Shown: piece after piece, positions 22,631-29,889 of the stretch
Numbering within the stretch: the stretch's first letter is position 1
How the letters are laid out: every line of letters begins with the position of its first letter
The notes under the pieces: model-generated
What the model saw: the letters and a program-made list of their open reading frames with translations, nothing else
The model's database searches: none
What the model was told of the DNA's origin: nothing
Source: PALSA-1336 sp038203095
GTDB taxonomy: Bacteria > Patescibacteriota > Doudnabacteria > UBA920
DNA: 64,000 nt
Direction: 5' to 3'
Assembly: GCA_038203095.1 (NCBI GenBank)
Contig: JBBREH010000001.1
Span: 1-64,000 of the forward strand
Translations under genes and position numbers: made by a program

Positions 22631-23362
22631 ATGAAGCTGTCAATAATCATCCCAGCGCACAATGAAGAAAAAACCATTGCTCAGGTTTTGGAGCAGGTTT
22701 TAAAAGTGGATTTGGACGGGTGGGAGAAAGAGGTGGTTGTGGTGGATGACGGAAGTAGTGACGGGACAGGTACTATCCTGGAAAAGATTTGTAGCGTGCC
22801 CATTTATGGGCATTCCGGATCGCCGATAAATCGGCACGCTACACTTATTAGCCACCCCACCAATCTCGGCAAAGGCGCGGCAATAAAATCGGCTTTGGTC
22901 AAAGCCACCGGGGATTACGTAATTATTCAGGACGCGGATTTGGAGTATAATCCGGGCGATATCGTTAATCTTTTATCGTTTATCCCTGACGATGGAAAAC
23001 ATCGGATTGCCATTTTTGGCAAGCGCGGTTATAAAGCTTATCCGGAGCGCGGCTTCCACTATGTTATTGGCGCGTGGTTGCTTACTACTTTTTATAACTT
23101 GCTTTATGGCCAGCAACTTACGGATCTTTACACTGGCTACAAATTAATCCCGACACGCATTTTTAAAGAACTAAACATTGAGTCCAACGGTTTTGAATTT
23201 GAAGCCGAAGTGGCTTGTAAGCTGGTGAAAAAAAATGTTATTATAAAGGAAGTAGAAATTAGTTATTTACCCAGAAACAAAGCTCAAGGTAAACATATTC
23301 GCTTTGTTGACGCCGTGAAAGGTTTTTGGACTATTGTTAAAATTAGGCTATTTAAGAATTGA
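22631..23362 (+). CDS. Family 2 glycosyltransferase (dolichol/polyprenyl-phosphate sugar synthase-like)
   Basis: 243 residues. GT2 motifs: SIIIPAHNEEKTI, VVVVDDGSSDGT and IQDADLEYNPGDI (the DxD metal site), then LTDLYTGYKLIPTRIF and FEFEAEVACKLVKKN typical of DPM1/DPG-synthase-like enzymes that load a sugar onto a polyprenyl phosphate. ATG 22631 gives the standard N-terminus; an upstream in-frame start adds unlike sequence. Between ILEK and HPTNLGKG a ~19-residue insert (CSVPIYGHSGSPINRHATL) is the translation of the palindromic repeat at 22789-22844. Its stop overlaps the next ATG by one base. Confidence 0.88.
   Translation: MKLSIIIPAHNEEKTIAQVLEQVLKVDLDGWEKEVVVVDDGSSDGTGTILEKICSVPIYGHSGSPINRHATLISHPTNLGKGAAIKSALVKATGDYVIIQDADLEYNPGDIVNLLSFIPDDGKHRIAIFGKRGYKAYPERGFHYVIGAWLLTTFYNLLYGQQLTDLYTGYKLIPTRIFKELNIESNGFEFEAEVACKLVKKNVIIKEVEISYLPRNKAQGKHIRFVDAVKGFWTIVKIRLFKN
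22789..22844. repeat. 56-bp palindromic repeat, copy 2, in frame inside the GT2 gene
   Basis: TTGTAGCGTGCC at the left end pairs with GGCACGCTACAC at the right, and the middle reads CATTTATGGGC..CGCCGATAAATC. It matches copy 1 at 3432-3487 in arms and middle. In this frame it adds VPIYGHSGSPINRHAT between two conserved GT2 blocks. Confidence 0.88.
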
Positions 23363-24321
23363 TGCCAAACAGTGAGAGAATTTTAGTTGGAGGTGGCCCC
23401 AGCACATTGTTCGATGTTAGGGTTAAGGGCCGGGAAACAGAAACTTATCCTCCAGTTTTATTGACACAGGCAGAACAAGATTTTGCCGGGCAACTTTTTT
23501 TAGAATTGGAGAGCAAAGTAACTAGTTTTAGCGATTTTAAAGATTTCCCCAAAATTTTGATTGAGCAATTTCTTAAAGAATATACTGAGAAAGAGGAAGT
23601 GATTACAAAAATTTTTTTGCGGGAATTGGGCCTGATTGATTTTAAGTCGCTACTGTACCCCGGCACCAAGGAGAGTTTGCTTAAGGCCACTGAAATTTAT
23701 GGCCCAAAATTAAAGAGTGTGCATTTATGGTCGCAGGGGGATGTAGATGCAACCGGCCATCAGACAAATAAAATTTTTAGAACCGGTTTAGGCGCGATTT
23801 TAAAGAGTTCCCGGGCGGCAAGTTTAAAGGACAAACTTTTTTGGAATATCCGGACAGATAAATTTGCAAACATAGAAGGCATGCTTGATTCTGTTGCGGA
23901 GGGCCAGAAAGAGAAAGTGGTAGTAATTGAAGACAGTGTTGAGAATATTAAAAAAGTAACCAATATGTTGAAAGATAGGGCAACTGTTTTTCCGATTTGG
24001 GCTAATTACAGCCGCCGCGGCGCTAGTTTGCGAAAGAATAATCTTGAAGAATTTGAGCGACTAAAGAAGGAATATAACGGAATTGATTCTTTGGCGGAAA
24101 TTTCTAGCAGAGAGAAAGAATTTGGGGAAGTATTCAAAGATGCCCATTTATTTTTGGATTTTGACGGGGTTTTAGCCAATAATGAAGAGCTTAGGCGGGT
24201 TAACGGTGAAGCTTTGCTCAAGGCATTTATTATTGGACTTGGGGCGGGTAACCAAGAAAGGCAAAAATTAGTTGAAGAAATTCGGACAAAATTAAACTTG
24301 ATCTCGCCTGAAAAAAATTAA
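23362..24321 (+). CDS. HAD-like protein with motif I at the C-terminus
   Basis: 319 residues. LYPGTKESLLKATEIYGPKLKSVHLWSQGD (about 98-127) resembles the HAD motif II strand, with Ser after the strand. VVVIEDSVENI (186-196) resembles motif IV. The nucleophile motif LFLDFDGVLANNEEL lies at 263-277, after the others instead of first. This suggests a circularly permuted HAD fold or two partial HAD domains. The start overlaps the GT2 stop (TGATG), so the two are likely translationally coupled; an in-frame TTG three bases upstream is also possible. Confidence 0.6.
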   Translation: MPNSERILVGGGPSTLFDVRVKGRETETYPPVLLTQAEQDFAGQLFLELESKVTSFSDFKDFPKILIEQFLKEYTEKEEVITKIFLRELGLIDFKSLLYPGTKESLLKATEIYGPKLKSVHLWSQGDVDATGHQTNKIFRTGLGAILKSSRAASLKDKLFWNIRTDKFANIEGMLDSVAEGQKEKVVVIEDSVENIKKVTNMLKDRATVFPIWANYSRRGASLRKNNLEEFERLKKEYNGIDSLAEISSREKEFGEVFKDAHLFLDFDGVLANNEELRRVNGEALLKAFIIGLGAGNQERQKLVEEIRTKLNLISPEKN

Positions 24322-24335
24322 TAGTAAATAAATTT

Positions 24336-25328
24336 ATGGATAGAAATTTAGCTTTGGAATTTGTGCGGGTAACTGAGGCGGCGGCTATTGCAGCTAGTAA
24401 GTGGATAGGCAAGGGTGACGGTAAAAAGGCTGATGGCGCGGCAGTAGATGAAATGCGGTCGCGTTTTAATCAGATAGATTTTAAAGGCGTGGTGGTAATT
24501 GGTGAGGGGCAGAAAGACGAGGCGCCGGAACTTTACACCGGGGAGAAGGTGGGACTTGGATGGAAAAACTCCAACCACCCCGGCCTTTCAGGCCACCCCT
24601 CCTTGAAAAGGAGGGGAGACTCCGTGTTTGACCTTGCTGTTGACCCGCTTGAATGTACCGACAGCGTGGCTTATGGGCGTTATAATGCGATTGCGGTTAT
24701 TGCGGCCGGAGCGCGGGGCTCGCTTTTAAGTGCGCCCGATACTTATATGGAAAAGTTGGCGGCCGGGCCAAAGGCTGCTAAAGTAATTAAAATGGGTGCG
24801 CCGGTTAAGCTAAACATTGAACGTACGGCCAAGGCTCTTGGTAAAAAAGTTGGGGATGTTACGGTGTGCATAATGGATAGAGAGCGCCATAAAGATTTAA
24901 TTGGTCAGGTAAGAAAAATAGGCGCCAGAGTGCGGCTAATTACAGACGGCGACGTAGCGGGCGGGATAGCAACGTGTATGCCAGAATCGGGGATAGACCT
25001 GCTTATGGGCATTGGCGCTTCCGCAGAGGCAGTTTTGGCCGCCACAGCCATTAAAATTCTGGGTGGGCAAATATTCGCTCGCTTTAACCCAATGAAAGAA
25101 GCTCATCATCAATTGTTAAAAAAAGCCGGCCTTAACGACAAAAAAATTTACTCTGTAAACGACCTGGCCAAAGGTCAAACCCTAACCTTTACCGCCACAG
25201 GCATTATTGACGGCCCACTGCTTCAAGGGGTGAGGGTTGAGGGTAGCTACATTATAACCCATTCGATAGTAATCCGCGGTCAGAGCGGAACAATAAGATA
25301 TATAACAACGCATCATAAGGAGAAATAG
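24336..25328 (+). CDS. glpX: Fructose-1,6-bisphosphatase class II (GlpX)
   Basis: Gluconeogenic phosphatase, 330 aa. Motifs: IGEGQKDEAPELYTGEKVG (metal-binding Asp/Glu), AVDPLECTDS (family DPLEGT, with Gly replaced by Cys), DRERHKDLI and ITDGDVAGGIA. Between GEKVGLG and FDLAVDP lie ~22 residues (24561-24626) that other GlpX proteins lack; they are a translated double-hairpin repeat. The TAG stop is followed directly by the left arm of the four-helix-bundle cassette. It works opposite the aldolase gene at 25776. Confidence 0.95.
   Translation: MDRNLALEFVRVTEAAAIAASKWIGKGDGKKADGAAVDEMRSRFNQIDFKGVVVIGEGQKDEAPELYTGEKVGLGWKNSNHPGLSGHPSLKRRGDSVFDLAVDPLECTDSVAYGRYNAIAVIAAGARGSLLSAPDTYMEKLAAGPKAAKVIKMGAPVKLNIERTAKALGKKVGDVTVCIMDRERHKDLIGQVRKIGARVRLITDGDVAGGIATCMPESGIDLLMGIGASAEAVLAATAIKILGGQIFARFNPMKEAHHQLLKKAGLNDKKIYSVNDLAKGQTLTFTATGIIDGPLLQGVRVEGSYIITHSIVIRGQSGTIRYITTHHKEK
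24561..24626 (+). repeat. 66-nt repeat inserted in frame in glpX
   Basis: The insert contains GGCC TTTCA GGCC and CCCCTCCTT..AAGGAGGGG hairpins. Its length is 66 nt, a multiple of three. Related CCCTCC..GGAGGG tracts lie at about 9772, 9940, 22155-22200 and 28772-28791. Confidence 0.75.
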
Positions 25329-25775
25329 AATTTTTAATTTTCAATTTGTAATTTTTAAACAATGTACAAATTTTATAATTATGAAGTATGATTTAGAGGA
25401 AAGAACGAGAAAATTTTCAAAAGAATTGATTAGGTTTTTGAAAACGATTAAATCAAATTTAATAAACCAATCAATTATTTCTCAATTGGTTAGGTCTGCA
25501 ACCAGTGTCGGAGCGAATTACTGTGAAGCGAATGCGGCTAGCTCTAAGAAAGATTTTACGAATAAAATATTTATTTGCAGGAAAGAAATTCAAGAAACAA
25601 AATATTGGTTTGAATTATTGGCAGAATCTAATCCCGAAAGCAAAGATGAATTAAGAAAATTTTGGAAAGAAGCTCATGAATTGACGTTAATATTTAATAA
25701 AATATCAACATCTTTAAGATCAAAATTAGAAAATTGAAGAATTGTTTATAAATTAAAAATTGAAAATTAAAAATT
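25329..25775. repeat. 34-nt inverted repeats enclosing the four-helix-bundle gene A
   Basis: The left arm (25329-25362, starting AATTTTTAATTTTCAATTT) and right arm (25742-25775) are reverse complements at 32 of 34 positions. The left arm starts one base after the glpX stop; the right arm ends one base before the aldolase ATG. The whole gap is therefore a single stem-loop with the small gene in its loop. Confidence 0.85.
25381..25737 (+). CDS. Four-helix bundle protein (S23/IVS-encoded type), copy A
   Basis: 118 residues. Family signature: RTRKFSKELIRFLKTI, SQLVRSATSVGANYCEANAASSKKDF and IFICRKEIQETKYWFELL. These proteins (TIGR02436/S23 family) were first seen encoded within intervening sequences of 23S rRNA and now occur widely in bacteria; their role is unclear. 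Here the gene fills the loop of a stem formed by flanking inverted repeats between glpX and the aldolase gene. Confidence 0.92.
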   Translation: MKYDLEERTRKFSKELIRFLKTIKSNLINQSIISQLVRSATSVGANYCEANAASSKKDFTNKIFICRKEIQETKYWFELLAESNPESKDELRKFWKEAHELTLIFNKISTSLRSKLEN

Positions 25776-26819
25776 ATGAATACATCTGAACTCAACAAAA
25801 CCGCCAAACAAATGGTCGCGCCCGGGAAGGGGATTTTGGCCGCGGATGAGAGCGAGAAGACTGTGGGAAAAAGATTCGCTTCTATAAATTTAGAAAATAA
25901 TGAAGCTAACCGCAAGGCTTTCCGGGAAATGCTTTTAACGGCTCCCGGTGAAAATCAGTATGTGAGTGGTGTAATTTTACACGACGAGACCATTCGCCAA
26001 AGTTTAGATGATGGAAGAAGTTTTGTATCAATTTTGCAAAATCAAAACATTTTACCGGGCATAAAAGTGGATTTGGGACTGCAAGAAGTTGGTACTGAAA
26101 AGCTTACTAAGGGCCTGGAAGGGTTGGACACAAGACTTAAGGAATATACTGCCCTGGGCGCGAAATTTTGCAAATGGAGGGCGGTAATTACCATTGGCCA
26201 AGGAACCCCGACTCCTGAAAATATTCGTCAAAATGTTAAAGATTTAGCCCAATATGCGTTGGTTTGCCAGCAAAATGGACTGGTGCCAATTGTGGAGCCG
26301 GAAGTTTTGTTGGATGGTAATCACACCATAGAACAAAGCGAAGCGGCATTGGAAAAAACCTTAAAAGCACTAGTTGAGGAACTGACAGCCGCGGGCGTAA
26401 GTTTTGAGGGCGCGATTTTAAAAAGTAGTATGGTGTTGCCGGGTAAAGATTCAGGCTCCAAAGCCACACCCGAGCAGGTTGCCGCAGCAACTATGCGTGT
26501 CTTTCAAAAGACTTTGCCGGCCAATTTAGCCGGAGTGGTGTTTTTGTCCGGCGGACAGGGTGATGTGGAAGCCACAGAAAATCTTAACGCCATAAATCAG
26601 CTGGGCTCACAAGCCTGGGCATTAAGTTTTTCTTACGCCCGGGCGCTTCAGGACGCAGCTACCAAAACTTGGACCGGTAAAAAAGAAAATTTGGCGGCGG
26701 CGCAAAAAGTCTTTTTGTTTCGGGTCAAAATGAATAGCTTAGCCAGCCAGGGAAAATATTCAGCGTCTATGGAAGAAGTTGGTATGGCGTCTGCCAGCGC
26801 TTCAGCAAGTCAGAATTAA
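25776..26819 (+). CDS. Class I fructose-bisphosphate aldolase
   Basis: 347 residues, eukaryote-type class I aldolase using a Schiff-base lysine. Motifs: APGKGILAADESEKTVGKRF, VILHDETIRQ, GAKFCKWRAV, VPIVEPEVL and GAILKSSMVLPG, where Lys is the expected Schiff-base residue (animal enzymes: LLKPNMV). The tail is Ala/Ser-rich. It interconverts fructose-1,6-bisphosphate and triose phosphates, and sits beside glpX and transaldolase. The ATG follows the right arm of the cassette directly, without a Shine-Dalgarno site. Confidence 0.95.
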   Translation: MNTSELNKTAKQMVAPGKGILAADESEKTVGKRFASINLENNEANRKAFREMLLTAPGENQYVSGVILHDETIRQSLDDGRSFVSILQNQNILPGIKVDLGLQEVGTEKLTKGLEGLDTRLKEYTALGAKFCKWRAVITIGQGTPTPENIRQNVKDLAQYALVCQQNGLVPIVEPEVLLDGNHTIEQSEAALEKTLKALVEELTAAGVSFEGAILKSSMVLPGKDSGSKATPEQVAAATMRVFQKTLPANLAGVVFLSGGQGDVEATENLNAINQLGSQAWALSFSYARALQDAATKTWTGKKENLAAAQKVFLFRVKMNSLASQGKYSASMEEVGMASASASASQN

Positions 26820-26903
26820 AATAATTGCAGATTTGAGATTGCAGATTTTAGAATTACTGCAGTCCGAATCCTAAATCTAAAATCCTAAATCTAAAATTTT
26901 ATT

Positions 26904-27611
26904 ATGCCCCAAACCAAAAAAGCCAAGTTTATACCAATTGTGCATTTAGAAAAAGTCCGCAAAGGCCATGTCAAAGCCGTACCGCAGTGGATGATAAAAA
27001 AGATTTCCGCTGAGTTTCTTAAAGGTTTTAAATTTTTGACCAAGTACAAAAAAGCCGTAAGCATTATGGGTTCGGCCAGAGTGGGTTTAAAAAATGGGGT
27101 TTATGATGAGGCAACTAAGCTAACGCATAAGCTCTCCAAGGCGGGTTTTGCCATAGTTACCGGTGGTGGACCGGGGATTATGGAAGCAGCTAATAAAGGC
27201 GCGTTTGAGGCCGGCGGTCAGTCTGTTGGCATTAATATTCGCCTGCCTTTTGAACAGCGAACTAACAAATATGTAAAAGAATCGGAAGATTTTTCTTATT
27301 TTTTTACACGTAAGGTTATGCTGGAATACGCCTCTCAAATTTATGTATTTTTTCCCGGGGGTTTTGGTACGCTGGATGAGTTTTTTGAAATGATCACGCT
27401 AATCCAAACCGGAAAGGTTCATCCGGTGCCGGTAATTTTGGTCAATAAAGAATTTTGGTCTCCGCTATTAAAATGGATAGAAACTACAATCTACGAAAAA
27501 AATAACGCGATTAATAAAAACGATATGGACCTTTACCATTTAGTCGACACAGCAGAAGAGGCGTACGAGGAAATAAAGGTTTTGGCAAAAGAAAAGCATT
27601 TGTTTAATTAG
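26904..27611 (+). CDS. LOG-family protein (cytokinin riboside 5'-monophosphate phosphoribohydrolase-like)
   Basis: 235 residues. Rossmann-type motifs SIMGSARV, AIVTGGGPGIMEAANKGA and the signature PGGFGTLDEFFEMITL place it in the LOG/TIGR00730 family, whose characterised members split nucleoside monophosphates into base and ribose-5-phosphate. An 83-nt leader before it is made of repeated AATCTAAAATCC words. Its bacterial role is often nucleotide salvage; the substrate here is unknown. Confidence 0.9.
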   Translation: MPQTKKAKFIPIVHLEKVRKGHVKAVPQWMIKKISAEFLKGFKFLTKYKKAVSIMGSARVGLKNGVYDEATKLTHKLSKAGFAIVTGGGPGIMEAANKGAFEAGGQSVGINIRLPFEQRTNKYVKESEDFSYFFTRKVMLEYASQIYVFFPGGFGTLDEFFEMITLIQTGKVHPVPVILVNKEFWSPLLKWIETTIYEKNNAINKNDMDLYHLVDTAEEAYEEIKVLAKEKHLFN

Positions 27612-27621
27612 GGGGAAAGGA

Positions 27622-28079
27622 GACAAGCAAACAAGCAAACAAGGAGACAAATAAATAGCTTTAAAGATATATTTGCTTGGCAAAAGGCTCATTTATTAGC
27701 CTTGGAAGTTTACAGACTGTCAAAAAAATATCCGAAAGACGAGTTATATGGATTGACCAGCCAAACTCGTAGAGCAGTGGTTTCTGTGGCTTCAAATTTG
27801 GTTGAAGGTTTTAAGCGAGCAGACAATAAGGAAGATTCACATTTTTGTAATATAGCTCAGGCTTCTTTAGAGGAAGTTAGATATCAGTTACTTCTGGCGA
27901 GAGATCTGGGTTATATTAGTAATCTTGAATGTGAAAAGACGGAGCAATTATCCGAAGAAGTTTCTAAGTTGATTTATTTGTGGATGAAAAGTAAGAAATA
28001 AGTAAGCAAGGAGACAGGGAGTCAAGCAATTAAGGATACAAGCTTAAATGCGGAGCGCTTGTTTGCTTGTTTGCTTGTC
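27622..28079. repeat. Perfect 22-nt inverted repeats enclosing the four-helix-bundle gene B
   Basis: The left arm (27622-27643, GACAAGCAAACAAGC...) is the exact reverse complement of the right arm (28058-28079). The gene at 27651-28001 lies between. The arms differ in sequence from those around copy A. They extend partly into GGAGACA words on both sides. Confidence 0.88.
27651..28001 (+). CDS. Four-helix bundle protein (S23/IVS-encoded type), copy B, without a standard start codon
   Basis: Reading from the first in-frame TTG (27702) gives only EVYRLSKKYP..; but the frame is open upstream and encodes NSFKDIFAWQKAHLLALEVYRL, matching the family N-terminus (..YKDLxVWQKA..). No ATG, GTG or TTG exists upstream of that. 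An AAGGAG site stands four bases before ATA (27651), which would yield (M)NSFKDIFAWQKA. So either AUA starts translation, or the true start has mutated. 116 aa on this reading; the rest shows SQTRRAVVSVASNLVEGF and LEEVRYQLLLARDLGY, typical of the family. Confidence 0.8.
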   Translation: MNSFKDIFAWQKAHLLALEVYRLSKKYPKDELYGLTSQTRRAVVSVASNLVEGFKRADNKEDSHFCNIAQASLEEVRYQLLLARDLGYISNLECEKTEQLSEEVSKLIYLWMKSKK

Positions 28080-28098
28080 CCCCTTAACATACTTTCCT

Positions 28099-28935
28099 AT
28101 GACAACAAAAATCTTTCTCGACTCAGGCGACCCCGTTGAAACCAAACAAGCTTTAAAGTTGCTTGGGTTTTTGGACGGGCAAACTACTAATCCGTCGTTA
28201 ATTGCTAAAAATCCGGCCACCAGCGGAAAAAAATTTACTGAAGATGAACTGCTAAAATTTTACCGTGGTATAGTTACAGAAGTCTCGTCGCTCATTCCAA
28301 AAGGCAGTGTTTCAATAGAAGTTTATGCGGACAAAAATATGTTGGCAAATGAAATGCTGGCGCAGGGTAGGGAGTTTAATACTTGGATTCCGAACGCCCA
28401 TATTAAATATCCGACTACGACCGAAGGTTTAAAGGCAGCTGAAATAAGCGTGAAAGAGGGAATGAGGGTAAATATGACGCTAGTTTTTAGTCAGGAGCAG
28501 GCTGCTGCAGTTTATGCCGCAACAAAAGGAGCATTGCGCGGACAAGTTTATTTGTCGCCATTCGTGGGTAGGCTGGATGACCGTGGGGAGAATGGCATGG
28601 ATTTTGTTTCTAACGTCGTAAAAATGTATGAACAAGGCGACGGACATGTGGAAATTTTGTCAGCTTCAATTAGGTCAAGCGAACATATGAGAAAGGCGAT
28701 TGAACAGGGTAGTGATATTATTACGGCACCGCTAAAAGTTTTAAAAGAGTGGGTAGAGGCGGGATCTTCCTCCTCCCCTCGCCAGGGGAGGATGCCCATA
28801 GGACAGGAGAGTTTGCTGCCAATTCTTTATCAGGATATCAGCTTAAACAAGCCCTGGCAGGAATATAATTTACAGCATAATTTAACTAATGCCGGTTTGG
28901 AAAAATTTACAAGTGACTGGAATTCCTTATTATAA
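28099..28935 (+). CDS. tal: Transaldolase
   Basis: 278 residues. KIFLDSGDPVETKQAL and DGQTTNPSLIAKNP open the TIM barrel, and IPNAHIKYPTT holds the Schiff-base Lys. It links the pentose phosphates with glycolysis, matching the nearby glpX and aldolase. ATG 28099 gives the standard start. Near the C-terminus, WVEAGSSSSPRQGRMPIGQES is coded by a CCTCCCCT CGCC AGGGGAGG hairpin repeat (28772-28791); the end (KFTSDWNSLL) is as expected. Confidence 0.92.
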   Translation: MTTKIFLDSGDPVETKQALKLLGFLDGQTTNPSLIAKNPATSGKKFTEDELLKFYRGIVTEVSSLIPKGSVSIEVYADKNMLANEMLAQGREFNTWIPNAHIKYPTTTEGLKAAEISVKEGMRVNMTLVFSQEQAAAVYAATKGALRGQVYLSPFVGRLDDRGENGMDFVSNVVKMYEQGDGHVEILSASIRSSEHMRKAIEQGSDIITAPLKVLKEWVEAGSSSSPRQGRMPIGQESLLPILYQDISLNKPWQEYNLQHNLTNAGLEKFTSDWNSLL

Positions 28936-28943
28936 CATAAAAT

Positions 28944-28976
28944 CCACTTGGAAGAGGGGACACCTCTTCCAAGTGG
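28944..28976. repeat. REP-like hairpin, left copy
   Basis: CCACTTGGAAGAGG and its exact reverse complement flank a GGACA loop. The bases before it (ATAAAAT) also precede the right copy at 29651. It lies three bases from the 3' end of the RAYT gene. Confidence 0.85.
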
Positions 28977-28978
28977 GA

Positions 28979-29626
28979 CTAATCTATTAATAAAGCTTGA
29001 ATTTGTTTTTGTTTTTCTATTAGAGGACCGCTTTCTTCTACAAATTTTTTATAATCGTTAACCGTCTTAAATTTATCCATAATAACTCGCTTATCACAAA
29101 GGCCATCGTTTCTTTTTTCAATGTAATCCGAATAACTACTAAAGGCATATTCATCCGGAGTTTTTACAATCCCGGCCACAGTTGGGTTTTGATGAATATA
29201 GGCCGAAAGCCAAGTTAAATAAGATTCATTTTCTACCGGTATGGCTTTGAATGCTCCTTGAAATAAATGGCCCACATGGTCGTATTTTTTTTGAAAGTAG
29301 ACTGCGTAGCCGGTGCATAGTTTTTGGATCAGTTTGCTAATTTTAATTTCGTTGTTTTGTCTTATTAATAAATGAAAATGGTTAGGCATAAGACAATAGC
29401 AGATTAAAGAAAATGCATCTGTAGGCAATTGCTTTCTTTTGTATTTTATATCAAGAGAGCTTGGGCTAACTTCCAATTCATTTTCTGGGAATAAATTTTC
29501 TCTTAATCGATGAATAAAAATTCCATAATCTTGGGGATCAAAAAAAATATCATTTTTACCATTACCTCGATTAAAGACATGATAATAATTTCCCGCAGTA
29601 AAAGTTTTGTAATCACGATAACGCAT
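28979..29626 (-). CDS. REP-associated tyrosine transposase (RAYT, IS200-like Y1 domain)
   Basis: 215 residues. HUH-type single-strand transposase: CLMPNHFHLLI (His-x-His), GYAVYFQKKYDHVGHLFQGAFK and YLTWLSAYIHQNP with the expected catalytic Tyr region. In known RAYTs this protein nicks at REP hairpins and spreads them. The longest frame runs back over the tRNA-Pro, but TATAAT (29633-29638 on this strand) followed by six bases fixes the ATG at 29626. Matching hairpins with GGACA loops flank the gene. Confidence 0.9.
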   Translation of the reverse strand: MRYRDYKTFTAGNYYHVFNRGNGKNDIFFDPQDYGIFIHRLRENLFPENELEVSPSSLDIKYKRKQLPTDAFSLICYCLMPNHFHLLIRQNNEIKISKLIQKLCTGYAVYFQKKYDHVGHLFQGAFKAIPVENESYLTWLSAYIHQNPTVAGIVKTPDEYAFSSYSDYIEKRNDGLCDKRVIMDKFKTVNDYKKFVEESGPLIEKQKQIQALLID

Positions 29627-29632
29627 AATCAT

Positions 29633-29638
29633 ATTATA
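29633..29638 (-). promoter_or_regulatory. TATAAT -10 box of the RAYT gene
   Basis: TATAAT directly abuts one in-frame ATG (29632) and lies six bases before another (29626). The second is the likely leaderless start. Confidence 0.5.
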
Positions 29639-29650
29639 CCATAAAATTAA

Positions 29651-29676
29651 CTTGGAAGAGGGGACACCTCTTCCAG
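29651..29676. repeat. REP-like hairpin, right copy
   Basis: CTTGGAAGAGG and CCTCTTCCAG flank the same GGACA loop as the left copy; the stem is a little shorter and ends with one change. Together the two hairpins enclose the RAYT gene. Confidence 0.85.
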
Positions 29677-29718
29677 TTGTGCAAGTTGGTTGGAAATGGT
29701 ACACTTTATCAAGTATTT

Positions 29719-29792
29719 CGGGCTGTAGTATACCGGTAGTACGTCTGCTTTGGGAGCAGATAGACTGGGTTCGATTCCCAGCAGCCCGACCA
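29719..29792 (+). tRNA. tRNA-Pro (anticodon TGG)
   Basis: Acceptor CGGGCTG/CAGCCCG, anticodon stem TCTGC/GCAGA around loop TTTGGGA, T arm CTGGG-TTCGATT-CCCAG, discriminator A and an encoded CCA. No second tRNA is adjacent. Confidence 0.93.
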
Positions 29793-29854
29793 TGAGCCGC
29801 TCTCAGTCTAAGGCGAATTCGGGTTGAAAGCACGACGATTCAACCAAAATCTTT

Positions 29855-29883
29855 TTGACAAATCAACAGCCTTATATTATAAT
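29855..29883 (+). promoter_or_regulatory. Consensus promoter of the S-layer-like gene
   Basis: TTGACA, exactly 17 bases, TATAAT: a perfect match to the major sigma-factor consensus, the best in this window. Transcription would start near 29890. Confidence 0.85.
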
Positions 29884-29889
29884 ACACAA

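Noticed and set aside
28936..29700. A CRISPR array, suggested by repeated hairpins
   Set aside because: Only two hairpin copies exist, separated by a transposase gene; there are no regularly spaced repeats or cas genes.
29627..29833. Long N-terminal extension of the RAYT gene
   Set aside because: It would be read through the tRNA-Pro, the hairpin and the gene's own TATAAT box.
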